A DNA stretch of 64,000 bases, from positions 1,054,001 through 1,118,000 of the forward strand of contig JALGAS010000007.1 of NCBI GenBank assembly GCA_023078685.1. Reading direction: 5' to 3'. This document shows, piece by piece, positions 1 to 12,400 of this stretch (the first letter of the stretch is position 1; every line of letters starts with the position of its first letter). Both the position numbers and the translations under genes were made by a program. The DNA comes from Neopestalotiopsis rosae (taxonomy: Eukaryota; Ascomycota; Sordariomycetes; Amphisphaeriales; Sporocadaceae). The notes beneath the pieces were generated by a model. The model saw only the letters and a list, made by a program, of their open reading frames with translations. It was not told where the DNA came from and did no database searches.

Positions 1-1
1 G

Positions 2-73
2 CGCTTCGACGTCTACCCAGACGTGAGCGCTGGCAAGGTACGCTTCGAGGAGCCCAATGTGCCAAAGGAGTAA
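2..73 (+). CDS. 3' end of an unidentified protein-coding gene (truncated by window edge)
   Basis: The first bases read as an open frame of 23 codons ending in TAA at 71-73. The C-terminus has the pattern RFDVYPDV...VRFEEPN followed by VPKE. The rest of the gene lies left of the window, so family and length cannot be judged. Codon use is GC-rich at third positions, like the other genes here, which is why I believe it is coding. No function is assigned. Confidence 0.45.
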   Translation, partial: RFDVYPDVSAGKVRFEEPNVPKE

Positions 74-821
74 AGCACCTTGGCGTTTGCAGCAAAGGAC
101 AAAAGAAATTCCTTGAGCGCATAGCCTGCTCAGGGTCAGTCTCTGGTTGCCTGGTCCTGGAAGCATCACCACAAGCCACCCAAATCTTTGGTCGCGTACC
201 ACCACAAACGCGCGGTTGCTTGGGTAGGAACAGGCAACATCTTTTCCAAGACATATAAGATCAAAGAAGCAAACTACTCTCGCCTTCGGGCATTAGAAAG
301 GCGCAGTGGTCGAATGGCAGAAAGTCAAAGATAACCTCTTCAAGCTTGAAGACCTGGCGTTCGAATCTCAAAAATAAACTCGAATATCCTTTTTTTCATG
401 CCTCTTGCCACATGGTATTGAGAGATGCAGTAAAGCATAGTATTCTTCTCCCTCGACTGACTTCAAGTCAGCGTCAAAGCCCATAGTGAAGAAGTGCATC
501 TTTTTGACTGTGCGTCCTTTTTGCGATGCTAATTTTATTCTGGGAGCATGATGAGCACCACCGACCAGTGATTTGGTCAGGTAGCAGGGCAACTGCCAGA
601 GACGTGATGAATATCTATTTCATAATCTGAGAAGGCATGCTAGCTTGAAGCAAAACTCGGCTGCACACGAGATTTCTTAATGGCTAACTCAGTCGTCTTA
701 AGTCTATAGAACTGGGTATAGTTGAGCCTCCTCCTTTAAAGCTAAACCAGCTCACAATGAAGTCGAGCGTCTCCATCATCCTGCACAAACCCCAAGGGGA
801 AAGAAAGCCATAACCTATTGT
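74..821. other. Intergenic, no gene seen
   Basis: Between the truncated left-edge gene and the convergent methionine sulfoxide reductase gene. Holds a tRNA-like but badly pairing sequence around 299-375, with a TTCGAAT T-loop-like element and a 16-bp palindrome at its centre. I see no convincing ORF. Confidence 0.5.
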
Positions 822-1710
822 CTACCAGTCACAGCCCTTGGCCAGGATCTCAGCCAACCTCTCCAGGTAGTAGCGATCCACCTCGTCAAACCCGTCGACC
901 ACGGCGCAGTCGACGTCGATGATGGCGACGAGCTTGTCGGCGCCCTTTTCCTCGCCGGGCAGTATCATGGGGACGACGACGGGCACGACGATCTCGCTCC
1001 GGCTGTCGCCGTCGCAGGCAATGTGGCCGGGGAACGCGTCCACGTCGGCGACGAGCTGGGTGGCCCGCTCGCGCGCCGCGGTGCCGCACACGCCGCGCCC
1101 GAACGCTATGGTCTGGCAGGCCACCTTGCCCTGGAACGGGCCCAGGATGAGCTGCGGCTTGGCGTGCGTGGATTTTGGGTCCAGGACGTAGAAGCCTGAC
1201 GTATTGTTAGAATTCGTGGATATCAGCTCGAGTGGGAAGAGTAAGGAAAAGAAGAAGCAGGAGAAGTCATTTCGACCGGGTTTGGGAAATGGATGACTTA
1301 CCAGCCCAGTTTACCTGGTTGCTTGGCCCCGGCAAGGACTTATAAGCGTGCCATAGTAGGGAAGCAGCATTCGCTAGGTTGCTGTCATTTGGTCAGACTT
1401 GTTTGTTCTAGTGCAAGCAGACGGATTATCTATAAGTGGAGTGGTGGAAGTCATACCAGATCTTGATTATTTAATATAACGTCAGTCATCCCTTTCATTT
1501 GAGTGCATCGTGCCAGTCAGCAAGAAGGCATGACTCACCCAGTTCCTCTGCTCATAGAACAAGCCCTCGGCTTGAACTAGGACCTGCTCGTACGCCTGCT
1601 CCTTGGTGACGCCGGCGGCGAAGTTGGATGCGTCGGCGTGAACCTGGTAGGAGAATTTGGGTCAGTATGAAGAGGCAACGAACAAATGTGATTGTCTGGA
1701 AACCCACCAT
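822..1710 (-). CDS. Free methionine-R-sulfoxide reductase (fRMsr), GAF-domain protein
   Basis: Reduces free L-methionine-R-sulfoxide in the cytosol; homologue of yeast YKL069W. Exons in transcription order: 1708-1710 (ATG only), 1539-1643, 1457-1461, 1302-1381, 822-1195; 567 nt, 188 aa. The single GAF domain fills the protein. The three cysteines fall at residues 91 (ACQTI), 101 (VCGTA) and 125 (HIACDG), the positions I recall for the active-site cysteines of the yeast enzyme. This agreement supports the splice model, including the 5-nt microexon that supplies Ile and part of Cys in NWICNLANAAS. The N-terminal segment VHADASNFAAGVTKE also matches the family. Start chosen because ATG is followed at once by a GTGGGT donor and the next exon opens in frame. 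A non-spliced start would break the frame. Confidence 0.88.
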
Positions 1711-2303
1711 GTTGGCGGGTTGGGAATGACAGCCTTGTTCAATTTTCAGAAACCGGCTGACTTAGTCCCGGTGTGTAGGATAGTATAGATACTGCCGCAG
1801 CCCTCGCAAGATGTTACTTGCGATTGGCTACAGGACTTGGACTATACTTGATGGGGCAGTGGCGAAATATGATTTGGGAGAAAGCAGACAAAGAAGGTGA
1901 GCCTGTTGATCGGTCGTGGGAAATATAAAAAATAAAGTATACTTTTTTACAATGGGGCCGAATCGGTGAGTCTGTGCGCCAAGAATTGCCCTGATAGGCT
2001 CCTGGGCAAAGCACGCAATCCACAATAAAATACAGTATCCACTCAAATCAATGCAGCTCTGCTTGGATAATCATAAAAAAGGTATCGATTTGCTTCTTCC
2101 AATATCGATTTTGAGATTTTCGCTATGATTTACAACGCGCTTTCGGTCTCTTACCCGAATATGACTTCATTCAATTCGCTGGCTGGCATGCCTCGCGATG
2201 GACGGGATACATGACCACTGTATGCAATGGACTCATTTCGTATGCACCATAATCCGCAAGACGAGTTACTGTCTACCATGGTGGGTATTGGTTGACGACT
2301 ATC
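1711..2303. other. Intergenic, no gene seen
   Basis: Lies upstream of the fRMsr gene and downstream of the acyl-CoA dehydrogenase gene (both minus strand). It should contain the fRMsr promoter and the dehydrogenase 3' end. Short overlapping ORFs here show no recognisable motif. Confidence 0.5.
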
Positions 2304-4449
2304 TCACAGCTTTGCACCAAGACTGGGTGATGAACCACTACCAAAGACAATAGTCTGGTTCGTGGACAGCTCACTGTTGCGAGACTGTCCTCTCACAGAC
2401 TGCTCCGTCAGACGCTTGGTCGACAGGAACCTCGCACACATTTCCTTGGTGCGAGCATCGCCATTCAAATCCGCATCGACGAGATATAGCGTGCCAATCA
2501 GGATTTCTGCTATCTCCCACACCAAGTCCCTTGCCGAGCTCATTAGATCTTCCTGTGTCGTTTCCTCCAATGCGCGCTTGATCTTTGCCCATTGCTGGGC
2601 CAGTACCGTGCCTTGGCCCCTGCCCTCCAGCCCGGCCTGTATCAGTGTATCCAGAGCGGCCAAGCTATCGGGGCCCTCACGCGGATGCTTCAGGGCCCTC
2701 ACAAAATCGGTACTCAGTACGTCGGTGGTGCCCTCCCAGATGCTCAAGACGCAAGCGTCGCGGAAGAGTCGCGCCAAGTTGAGGTGCTCGGTCTCGCTAT
2801 TTTCGAGGTAGCCGACGCCGCCGAGGGACTCCATGCAGGCGTAGATCAGGTGTATGGAGTTCTTGCAAACGTATGCCTTGATCACGGGGGTCAAGACCCG
2901 CAGGAGCGCCGCGGCGCGAGACGGCGAAGAGGGTGCGATGCGCTGAATGGCGACGGGGACAGATCCCGAGGGAGCAGATGATGACGAGGTCGCGCCGTGT
3001 TCGTCAATGCCCATGACGTAGGTTCCGTAGAACGTCAACAACATCAGCCCGTGATACTCGGTCGTCATGTCAGACAGGGTGCGCATGTGCAGAGGGCTGT
3101 CGCTCAGAGACATTCGGGCCCCTCTGCCGGCGCCGACCTCGCGGACCCGGGCGAACGCTCGCGCCACCGCAAGACTGCGGCTCAGGTAGCCCAGACCGCC
3201 GACGGCGGAGCGAATCCGGGTGATGGTCAGGATGGTGGTGATCTCCCGGATGCCCTTGCCTTCCTCGCCAATCAGCCACCCTCGCATGCCGTCAACCTCC
3301 AGCTCCGCCGTCGGGAGCGACTTGGTGCCCATTTTGTTCTTGAGCCGAGCAATGCGCACGCCATTGAGCTCCATGCCGCCCTTTTTGCCACTCGCAGAAA
3401 CCGCGAGGGTAGGATTCCAGCGGCGCATTGGTGCGTAAAAGGCGCTCAGTCCCTTTCCGGGGGCAGTCTGCGCGAGGAGGATTGTCATGTTGCTATCCGT
3501 CGCGCTGGAGAACCACTTGAAGCCGGAAATGGTCCACGGGCCCAACGGTATGTCCTCGGCGGGGTTGCATTGTGTCGAGGAGCCATCAGAAGGCGTCAAC
3601 GGTGCATATGAGGCAATGGTCTCGGTCTTGGAAACGTCGCTACCTCCAGGGCGCTCCGTCATCCACTGGCCGCTCGTCCAGGCCTTTGTCGGGTCACGGG
3701 ACGTCAGATGGGCAAAGGCGTTCTCAAACACTTTTCGCTCGGTCTGGTCGAGTTTGCGGCCTTGTCCCGTGAGTTGTCGGTGGAGAAGTCGACTGGCACC
3801 GTCTTGCATCGCCTGCGGGCATGATGTATTTGCACTTGACCCTTCCCAAAGAAGCAGACGCATGTACTGTATCACTCGGGTGTATTGCCCCAGACCACTT
3901 TCGTAACCCTGTGCAGAGAACCTGTGCAACAACCGTCACGTTAGCATTCCGTTTTGGTAAATTCGTGTTGTTTCCCGGTCCACTCATCAATCATTGGGAA
4001 GATCCAGGCAACCAGATGTATCACTTACCCATTTTCGAAACCACGATCTTGGAGCTTTTTCCAGCCCTCGGTCACAACAAGCTTCGTGTCCACGGGACGG
4101 CCAAAAGCATTCTTGCCGCCTCCACTTATATACGGTTGGTTCTTTTCGGCGTCTGTAACCCACTCAAGGACTTGTGGTGAGAGTGTTTCATCACAAAGCT
4201 GCTCAATCTCCGGCGCCGCGCCTTGTAAGACCTGCGCTGGCACAAACACTACACACGCATACACACAGTCAGATTAATATCTCGGCAGTGACCACGTTTT
4301 GGTGGACGGTATTATGCGAGTGATCGAAGAGTGAATCAGGAATCAAACTTACATTTTAATACCTTTTGAATACTCGGGTCCTCGTGGAACTGATTGCCCA
4401 ACACGGGAACCTCCTGGAAGAACCCTTTCGTGGCACTGGCCTTTTCCAT
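2304..4449 (-). CDS. AidB-like acyl-CoA dehydrogenase family protein
   Basis: FAD-dependent acyl-CoA dehydrogenase fold. Exons 4353-4449, 4029-4248 and 2304-3921 give 1935 nt, 644 aa. The FAD/substrate loop reads MTERPGGSDVS near residue 192, close to the MTEKQGGSDV signature of AidB rather than to classical short/medium-chain enzymes. The C-terminal part has SLGGVGYLE and LSIWEGTTDVLS, usual for this subfamily. The long N-terminal extension (about 105 residues, EVPVLGNQF...) is also AidB-like. AidB-type proteins have weak dehydrogenase activity and unclear substrates, so the true reaction is unknown. No peroxisomal SKL-type ending; the protein ends GAKL. Both introns have GTAAGT donors. Neighbours fRMsr and P450 are on the same strand but spaced by independent promoters. 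Confidence 0.88.
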
Positions 4450-5856
4450 TTGTGCAGTTCCCCCAGAGCTACTTTAGAGAACAACCCTATATCGTAATCG
4501 TAAATTTGATTTCGTAGATAGCTTCTCTCAAAAGAAGCTCGACCCGGAAAAGATTGAATGCCAGCAGAAAAACGTTGGGGAGATTGAAGCCCTTGATGTG
4601 ACAAATTCGGGACAAGTATATTTGCAACGAATTAGTATGTTCAGCCAGGCTTGCTCTGATAATCCCGAGATATATGACATAGACTGAAACGTTATATAGA
4701 CACAGATCACGATAAATTGAACCAAGTATACAAAAGATGATGTTATTTCAAGAAAGACATGCCCTATTTTAGACCGAGGCATCGCATGTGGTTTTGCGGG
4801 GTCGGCTCACGGCTACTTAGTAGCCCCTGACTAACAGCTAAGATCAGCAGCCCTAGAAGCTGCCACCTGCAGCGTTAGTAGCTGCTACCTTGTAACATGA
4901 TGCTGTGAATGCCCATCTCCAGCATCGTAGCATACTCGACTTGGCAGCTTTTGGTCCGAATGACTTGCGCGTGCATGGACACAATCGGCTCACGGCTCGG
5001 TGGAATGGTGATACAGGAATTCTGTCTGAGCATGTTTGTTTTCCATAGGTGGAATCGGTAATATGAACCCGTCGGGGGGCTGTGGCCAGTCGATCTCGAC
5101 ACACGAACAACAGCAATGGGAATGGCACTCACACTTCAAGAAAGCAAATCAAATTTTCAAGCTATTCAACGAACTTCCAGGGGAGAAAACATGTTGTGCT
5201 CATGTTATCTTCGATGTCCTCGTGTTTCTACTAATGAGAAAAAGAGTAAAAAAGAAGGGCATTGTGGTCCCATATGTACTTCGTAGTGGACTCCTAGGCG
5301 GAGCTCCATAGCGTCCGCTACACTGTAGCGTATTTACAGAGTACATGACTTGACATGACGCCGAAACGGATTTCGGGATGCTAAAGTGGCCCGCGTCCGG
5401 TAGTTGTCAAGTCAAGCAGCGTTCATAAGTTCATAACTAGCGACCGGTGGATTTTTATTGTGGCATGATCTGACCATTTTGGTAAACTTACTAAATTATC
5501 ATTCAGACTCGAGTAATGCCGTCTTTTAGCTTGTTTGAGCGTTGTGAGAGCATGGAAACGCTGATCGTAAGCTTAGAAATCGTCTCATGAGCAAATTTGA
5601 AATATACTATCAAGCGAAAACGTGTCGTCGTGTTGCACTGTTCCTCCATGTTCACACGTCTCTTCCTGCTCAGATGAATCATGGCTGATAACCTCTCCGG
5701 TCGTAATAATGTACACTCTATATGGCAACTTGCATTCCGCCTTCTAAGCTCGTCAAGATACGAGAATGTTTACCAACGTATATACAAGAATTATCATAAT
5801 GCTTGAGCTCAGATCTCCCCTGTCCCAAGCCATGCCAACGAGGCTATTCACAAATT
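4450..5856. other. Intergenic, no gene seen
   Basis: About 1.4 kb between the dehydrogenase start and the P450 stop. Short ORFs on both strands lack splice logic or family motifs. The first few hundred bases upstream of 4449 should hold the dehydrogenase promoter. Confidence 0.5.
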
Positions 5857-7604
5857 TCAGTGCACCGGCGTCAACTTGACGTGCATCGCGCCCTTGTTCC
5901 ATAGTGTCCAAATTTTCTGGTCGGTCCAGTCTTTGCTGTCATCCATGAGTTCCAGGTCAAAGTGCCACAGGAGATGGGTGAGGATGAGTCGCATCTCTCC
6001 GTAGGCAAGGCTGAACACAGCAGTAGTATTAGCTTCTGAGTGCGGCTTATTATGCATAGGAAGAAAGTCTGTACTTACTTGCGTCCGATGCAGTTGCGCG
6101 GGCCAATAGAGAAAGGCTGGAGCACGTCTCTGTTGTCGCCGGCGAACTCGGCATCGCCCATCCACCGCTCGGGGACGAAGCGCTGTGGCTCTTTCCAGTT
6201 GTGCTCGGATTGGTATGCCGACCATTGAGGCACATTGACAGCCGTCTGCAATCGGATTATATCAGTTTCTTTTCTTTCACTAAAGCTGTTCCGCGACAGT
6301 GTATGTGATAAAGAATTTTGGTCAATGACTCACCTCTTGCGGGATCCAGTACCCCTCGATAGAAGCACCACCAGGAGGAACTATACGGGGCAGTCCGATG
6401 GGCACGGGTGGATCTTTTGCTGGGTTAGCTACACACCTACAATCTGTTGATTCACAGCCGAGATGACTTACACATGCGGAAACCTTCGTCAAACACGGCT
6501 AGCAGGTATTTCAAGTTGTTGACGCTGTTCAGGGTGATCTCGTCCTTGGAAGAGAAAGTTGTCCGTATCTCAGAGACGAGTTTCTCGTACTTGTCCCGGT
6601 TGGTCAACAGCTGAAACGTTGTCCCGCTGAGCTGTGTAGCCGTGGTCTCGCTGCCAGCAATGATCAGAATGCTCGAGTTGGCAATGATTTCGCCAGTCGT
6701 GAGTCCCTTCTCGTCATTGTGTCGGAGAATGTACGACATGAAATCCTCGCGTTCCGTGTTGCCAGTCTCGATGCGGCGCAGGGCAGTCTTCTTGGTCAGT
6801 TCCTGGTGCTCTTGAAAGCTCTTGATAAGCTTGGCTGGGGTGACGAGGGGAGCGAGACCCTTGAGCATCGGATATCTTTGAAATAATTGATAGTAAACAC
6901 CATTGCGAATGGTTTCGAAAATCATGGCAACCCAGGGGTGGTATCCGCCGCTTTCGAGGCATCCAAAGGGTTCGCCAAAGGCCAGGTCACCGATAAGGTC
7001 AAACGTCGTGAAGTTATACCACGAGACAATGTCGAGTGTCTCCTGTTTCGAGGCCTTTTCCGTCATTTTGGCGATGAAGCGATCAATGTAGTCGTTCATC
7101 ACGTCCTCTTGATTGCGCAGCGCCTTCTCCGAGAAGGCGTGGGCAAGGGTGCGACGCATGCGCTTATGATCCGACTCGAGGGCATTGATGATTTGTGACT
7201 GACCGGGCTTTGGCTCGCGGTAGGACTTGTAGTCCTTGGCAAAGTTCTTTGCCGTGTTGTTCTGGTGTCCGTAAATGGTCTTCCAGGCACCGGCAGTGAT
7301 GAACGAGACATCGCGAGGCGTGTACCGAACTGCGGTTCCGTACTGATCATGGAGCTCCTTTAGTCTATGTGGCCATCGGCCCTGTATAACATAGTAGAGG
7401 TAAGGAATATCGGTGGCGGCATAAAGTCTCGGCCCCGGGACTTTGGCAAGGGGGTGGAAGAAGGCTCGATAAACGCCACGAAGAACGACGAACGCGAGCG
7501 ACTGGGATTCTGGTTAACAACATGCCCTGAAAGTTCAAAGTTCAAACCATTGAACGCACTATGGGCACCACTAAGAGGGCGGCTAGGTGAAGGTTCAACA
7601 TCAT
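5857..7604 (-). CDS. Cytochrome P450, CYP65-like (isotrichodermin C-15 hydroxylase type)
   Basis: ER-anchored haem monooxygenase. Exons in order: 7548-7604, 6472-7501, 6334-6413, 6079-6245, 5857-6010; 1488 nt, 495 aa, normal for microsomal fungal P450s. Visible: hydrophobic N-terminal anchor followed by the proline-rich hinge FFHPLAKVPGPRLYA; helix-C motif near HKRMRRTLAHAF; I-helix oxygen-binding AGSETT near residue 301; K-helix ExxR (EGFR) with YPPVPIGLPR restored by splicing to the AAAAG acceptor at 6414; haem loop FSIGPRNCIGR with the cysteine ligand near residue 441. The overall pattern resembles CYP65, which hydroxylates trichothecenes and other secondary metabolites. No polyketide or terpene synthase is in the window, so the substrate is unknown. 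The first intron (7502-7547, 46 nt) is the least certain junction. Confidence 0.88.
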
Positions 7605-7714
7605 TGTCTCAGTGATCAAACGTGTAGAAACCTGAGTTGAATGCTGGAGTGTCGAGAGAAGAGTATAGCCATCCAGAGTTCAAGAACCCACGTTGATTGT
7701 TTCTTCTTGTCTGC

Positions 7715-7720
7715 TATATA
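7715..7720 (-). promoter_or_regulatory. Candidate TATA box of the P450 gene
   Basis: TATATA hexamer, read as CCTATATAGC on the minus strand, 111 bases upstream of the proposed P450 start codon. Position and sequence fit a fungal core promoter; no transcript data were available. Confidence 0.4.
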
Positions 7721-9265
7721 GGCTGTGGACGCTGTAGATGTCACTGTGTATAGAGGCAGTGCATACTAGTTAGTATCTAGGCAGTGAAGCTTCGCACTCG
7801 CATATCTGCCAAATGCTACCTGATCAATCCGCGTGTCGCACGACCCCTAAAAACGGGGGGTGTGATCGGTCTACCCTTTGCTGCAGAATCCGCTGCAGAA
7901 TCCGCTTTGTGCAATCGGGTGCCCGCGACGCCGCGACGCCGGGATCTTTATACCGACAGATTGGGCTTGCACAGAAGGACACATCTAATTAAGCCCAATG
8001 CAATAGGGTTTGCATCCAGCTGCATACAGGCATTCCACCGCCCAAAAAAACAAGACGACTGTGCGTTGAACTATTGGTAGAGATCTTCGCCTAGCGAGAC
8101 TTGGACCCTGGCTAATTCGACATGGTGCAAATGACGTATCCACGATGGCACCATCTGTACGAAGTACGAGACAAGCACAGGATAAGATAAGAGGATTTGC
8201 CCCTACAAACATTGATGAAGACATCACGCGGCCGCTAGATATTGGTAAGTCGTGTCATTGATGTCGGTGTTATGATGGGGGAAAGGATTCAATTCCTTCT
8301 AGGTTACCTAGGTAATATTGATGATTGGAAGAAAACAGTCAACATTCCCTCCCAAAGAGCAGCTGCAGTATTGCAGTATAAATGATTGGAGGAATACGCT
8401 GTACGATAGCGAACCCGATACCGACAGCCAGTAGTGGCTGGTCAGGGGGAAACGGGATGCGGGATGTGGCTCAGTATTACCATTGCCGACACTAGATGCG
8501 CCAATCATCTGCGCAGTATTTCGAGAAGACTATTTATACAGTAAAATATACTCGAGTAGCTTCCGTGAGTCGTCTCGGACCGATCTGGATTACATATTGA
8601 CTCGTCTGCTTAGGTGAAGGTCGGCGGCGCAGGCATAAAAAGCTTTCCGATTGCTAAATACGGCTCCTAGGCGTCCCGGGCCATGCTGGCGCCCTTGCAC
8701 AAAATTTTAGCATCACATCCATCGCATCTCGGCAATCTCTAGTGCCCGAATTTTGACGTTTAGGATGGGGCGTTCCAGCGGGTTTAGGACTTGAATCCAT
8801 GGGGCGCTGATCAACTCCGGCCGACTGTTCAATGCTCCCGACACCGACACGGCTCGATTTGGGCATGAAGTATGGTTTGTGGCACAGTATACTGTTATAC
8901 AATCTAGATGTACACTGTCTTATGTCAGATTTTGCTGCTCCTCCCGAGCCTCCCTCTCCTGAAGTTTCTCGTCTCCCAGAGGCTTCAGTCCTAATCATGA
9001 CTGAAACTTGAAACAAACGACGAGAGTGACGGGCGGGCTTCACGAGTCATTTGGGCCCTGTATGCTGAACTCTATTCCTCTGTCGTTCCACCAGCCAGCA
9101 GCCAGGCCAGCTTTTTCTTTGTCTGCCGCCCCCAATTCGGTGTGACCGTTGCGCACACTAACGAATCTGCTCGCATCTCTCGCTCTCCAGATCTCCACTA
9201 CTTATGAAAAACGGGGAGTCGCTACGGTACCTTCTTGACTAGCACTTTAGTCTCTGCAGCTACTG

Positions 9266-9271
9266 TATATA
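9266..9271 (+). promoter_or_regulatory. Candidate TATA box of the ArAE/FUSC-type transporter
   Basis: TATATA within CTGTATATAGACG, 194 bases upstream of the ATG at 9460, followed by a pyrimidine-rich stretch as in fungal core promoters. Confidence 0.35.
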
Positions 9272-9459
9272 GACGAACTGGCACGCACTTTGATCGCGAC
9301 AATCTCTCCCTTCTTACGACATTCCAGATATCTCAATTCTGGATTCGGCCAAACACGCTCTTTTATTCTTTTCCTTACTCACTATTTTCAAATAATTACT
9401 TTCTACCATCGTAATCAGGGTTGGGTGGAAAAGTCCAGGTGGACAAGAGTGTCGTCAAC

Positions 9460-12400
9460 ATGGCTGCGAACGCGCCCGCAAAAGAGGCGCCGCCTGAGAA
9501 GGGACATCAAGGCAATAATGGTTCACAAGCGGATCCGATTGATCAATACTTCGAAGACACGGCCAAACCACCGCGACCGCTTGCACAGTTCTTCAGCCAC
9601 TTCAAGCCTAGAGATCTCAAAAACCTTTTCAAGTCGTCACTCGCCGTGTGGGCCATGACTATACTAATATTCATCAACCCGACGCTCAACACCATTGGAC
9701 AGGCGACTTTCTTTGGATGGTTCGGCAACCTCACCTTTTTCTCGATTAATTACAGCCGGATGCTAACGAAAAAGACAGCGTCGTCTTGTTCATCGTCCCG
9801 CCGTCTGGCGTTGTGTTCATCCATGTGCTGGCCGGCTTGACCATTTGTATAGGCATGGCATTGGCATGGGCCTGGGGAACCATTACCATGAAGGCTGCTC
9901 TAGCTGCACGACCTGCGGCGGATCTTCAAGCTCAATACGTCATCCTCCAGACAGATATTGCTTCGGGAGCAATCCAGGCCTCTGGAAAATCTACTGCGTT
10001 ACAAGTGGCAATCTATAATGGTATTCTGTTGGATACGCGGGTCACATTAGTCTACTTCTGCATGATGGGACTGTTCATCTACTTGATGGTGAGTACATCA
10101 CAAGTTCCAAGCCTCAATGTAAAAATACTCATGTATATCTAGGCACGGTTACGGGTCGTGGCACCGAAACTCACTCTCGTCGGCATCTTTTCCATGATTA
10201 TCGCCGACATCTACATCACCACCGCTCCACTACTTCCAACATTCCAAGGGACCATTCCCAAGACCTTGATTCTCCCTACCGTGATTGCCGTCGGTATCGG
10301 AATGGTTTGTAATATTCTAATCTTCCCTCAGTCGACATCGTCCATTGTCATTGATTCCATGAGCGACATCTTGTCCCCGATGCCCGATTTCGTCCGAGCC
10401 TTTGGGCACCAGCTTGGCAACACGGCACGCAACTTTGACACCAAGGCCATTGAGCGACTGCAGCTGAAGCTGGCCGTGGCGTACAAGAGCGCCGACGGGT
10501 CCGCCAAGTTCTTGCCGCTCGACTTTTCCTACAGCCACTGGAGCCCCAGCGACGTCGGCTCGCTGCAAAAGCCCCTCCGCGGCGTCTTGGTGGCCTTTGG
10601 CGAGCTGGTCCAGCTGCCCATTTCTAGTCAGCGCATGCGGGCCAAGAAGGCGGCGTTTGAGGAGACCGTCAAGGATCTCATGGGCGAGGATGCGGCGACG
10701 GACTTCAAGTTCCCAGTGGCTCACTACCAAATTGCCAAGGTTCTGGCCCTGCGCGAAACCTCGAGACATCCGGATATCGACCGCTTGATCATGGAGACGG
10801 CCACGATTCTGACCTCGTGTGCGACACCGCTCCTGGAAACTTGGTCGCACGGCATCAATGTGGTCATTCAGGCCCTGCAGGAAGCGTTCGACAAGGGCCC
10901 CGTCAAGAATCTTGCTTCGCATGAAGAGACGCTGCAATCGCTCAAGACCCTGGGCGAGACCTTTACCGCCGACACTTCGGAGAAGCTTCTGTCTCCTCAC
11001 GCCCACTTGTTCGACTCAGACGGCAACTTGAAGAGCGACGAGGAACACGACCGTCGCGTGTTGCTGTCTTACATGCTGGGACTCCTGTACCAGGAGCGCA
11101 TCATTAACATCTCCAAGGCTCTCGAGAACCTCTTGCAAGAGATTATCAACCTGGAAAAGGCACGGGAGCGTAAAAGAGTATGGGCGCCCGCTCAGCTGGG
11201 CAAGCTGCTGTCTTGGGCGTCCTCCAAGGAGGACTCGACCCCCGGCATGCCAGGAAACCCAAACACCACACCACCTACCGCTCCCGCCGCTGCCACTTCT
11301 GCCAAACCCCGTCAACGCAGCGATGCCGGCCGGTCCTCGTCCACCTCCGCCTCTCCCACCCTGGCAGGTCTGGACGGCGCCGCGCGCCTCCAAGATATGC
11401 GCATCCCCCGCCACCGCGAGCGATCCAGGGCCAGCAAGATCCTCCTCGGCGTCGTCGACTTCTTCGCCAACGACGCCGGCGTGCACGCGGCGCGCACCCT
11501 GATCCTGACCATTGCCCTCGCGGTGCCCGCCGTCGTCACCACCTCATCCGGCTTCTACTACCGCGAAAAGGGCCTGTGGGCCCTCATCATGGCGCAAATG
11601 GCCATCGTCCCCTACACCTCGGACTTCATCTCGGGCCTCATCATCCGCTGCGCCGCCACCGTGGCCGGCGGCGTCATCGGCCTGGCCTGCTGGTACATTG
11701 GCGCCGGGTCCGGCCCCGGCAACCCCTACGGCATGGCGGCCGTCATGGCCGTGGCCATTGTCGTGCTCATGTACTGGCGCCTCTTCGCCCCGCAGGACCA
11801 GCTCCAGGCCGGCATCATGCTGACCTCGACCCTCTACCTCGTCGTCGCCTACAGCTGGAGCGACACCCACAACCCCACCTACGGCAACCCGGGCGTCGGC
11901 TACAACGTCTTTTGGCGCCGCCTCCTGCTCGTCTTGATTGGCTTCGCCGCCTCGGCCATTGTCATGTTCCTCCCGCGCCCGCCCTCTGGCCACCGCCACT
12001 ACCGCGACCTGCTGTCGAGCCAGCTCTCGTCCTTCAAGGAGCGCTACGCCCTCTTTGTGTCCACCTGGGAGGACCCCCCGGCCGATCTTGTCGAGGTGGT
12101 CGAGAAGGAAGGCTTGCTCTCGCAAGAGGTGCTCGAGACCGCCATCCAGCCCATGACCCTTCTCAAATTCGAATTTTCCTCCAGCAACCTCGACTCGCGA
12201 ACCCTCGTGGCTGTTGGCAAATTGTGCATCGATTTGAACACGACTATTACTCAACTCCTCGTGTACGCGAGACGTCTGACTTCGGAGCAGCGGGCAAGGT
12301 TTATGCAGTACACCGGCGCCAACGATGAAATCTTTGTCGCCGACTTGATGGCAGTGTTCTCTCTTGTCCAAGGTACTCTGAGTACTGGCAAGCCATTGCC

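Larger units (their letters stand above)
7605..9459. other. Divergent promoter region between P450 and ArAE-type transporter
   Basis: 1.85 kb shared by two divergently transcribed genes. Contains a direct repeat of GCTGCAGAATCC at about 7880-7905, a perfect 12-bp palindrome TTACCTAGGTAA at 8304-8315, and TATA-like hexamers near both genes. No ORF with recognisable motifs. Confidence 0.5.

Noticed and set aside
299..375. tRNA-like sequence with TGGTCGAATGGC and GCGTTCGAATCTC boxes
   Set aside because: The T-arm and acceptor stems do not pair and the centre is a palindrome rather than an anticodon arm. At best a tRNA relic.
2362..3611. Long plus-strand ORFs opposite the acyl-CoA dehydrogenase
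   Set aside because: Antisense shadows; the minus frame has strong family motifs throughout.
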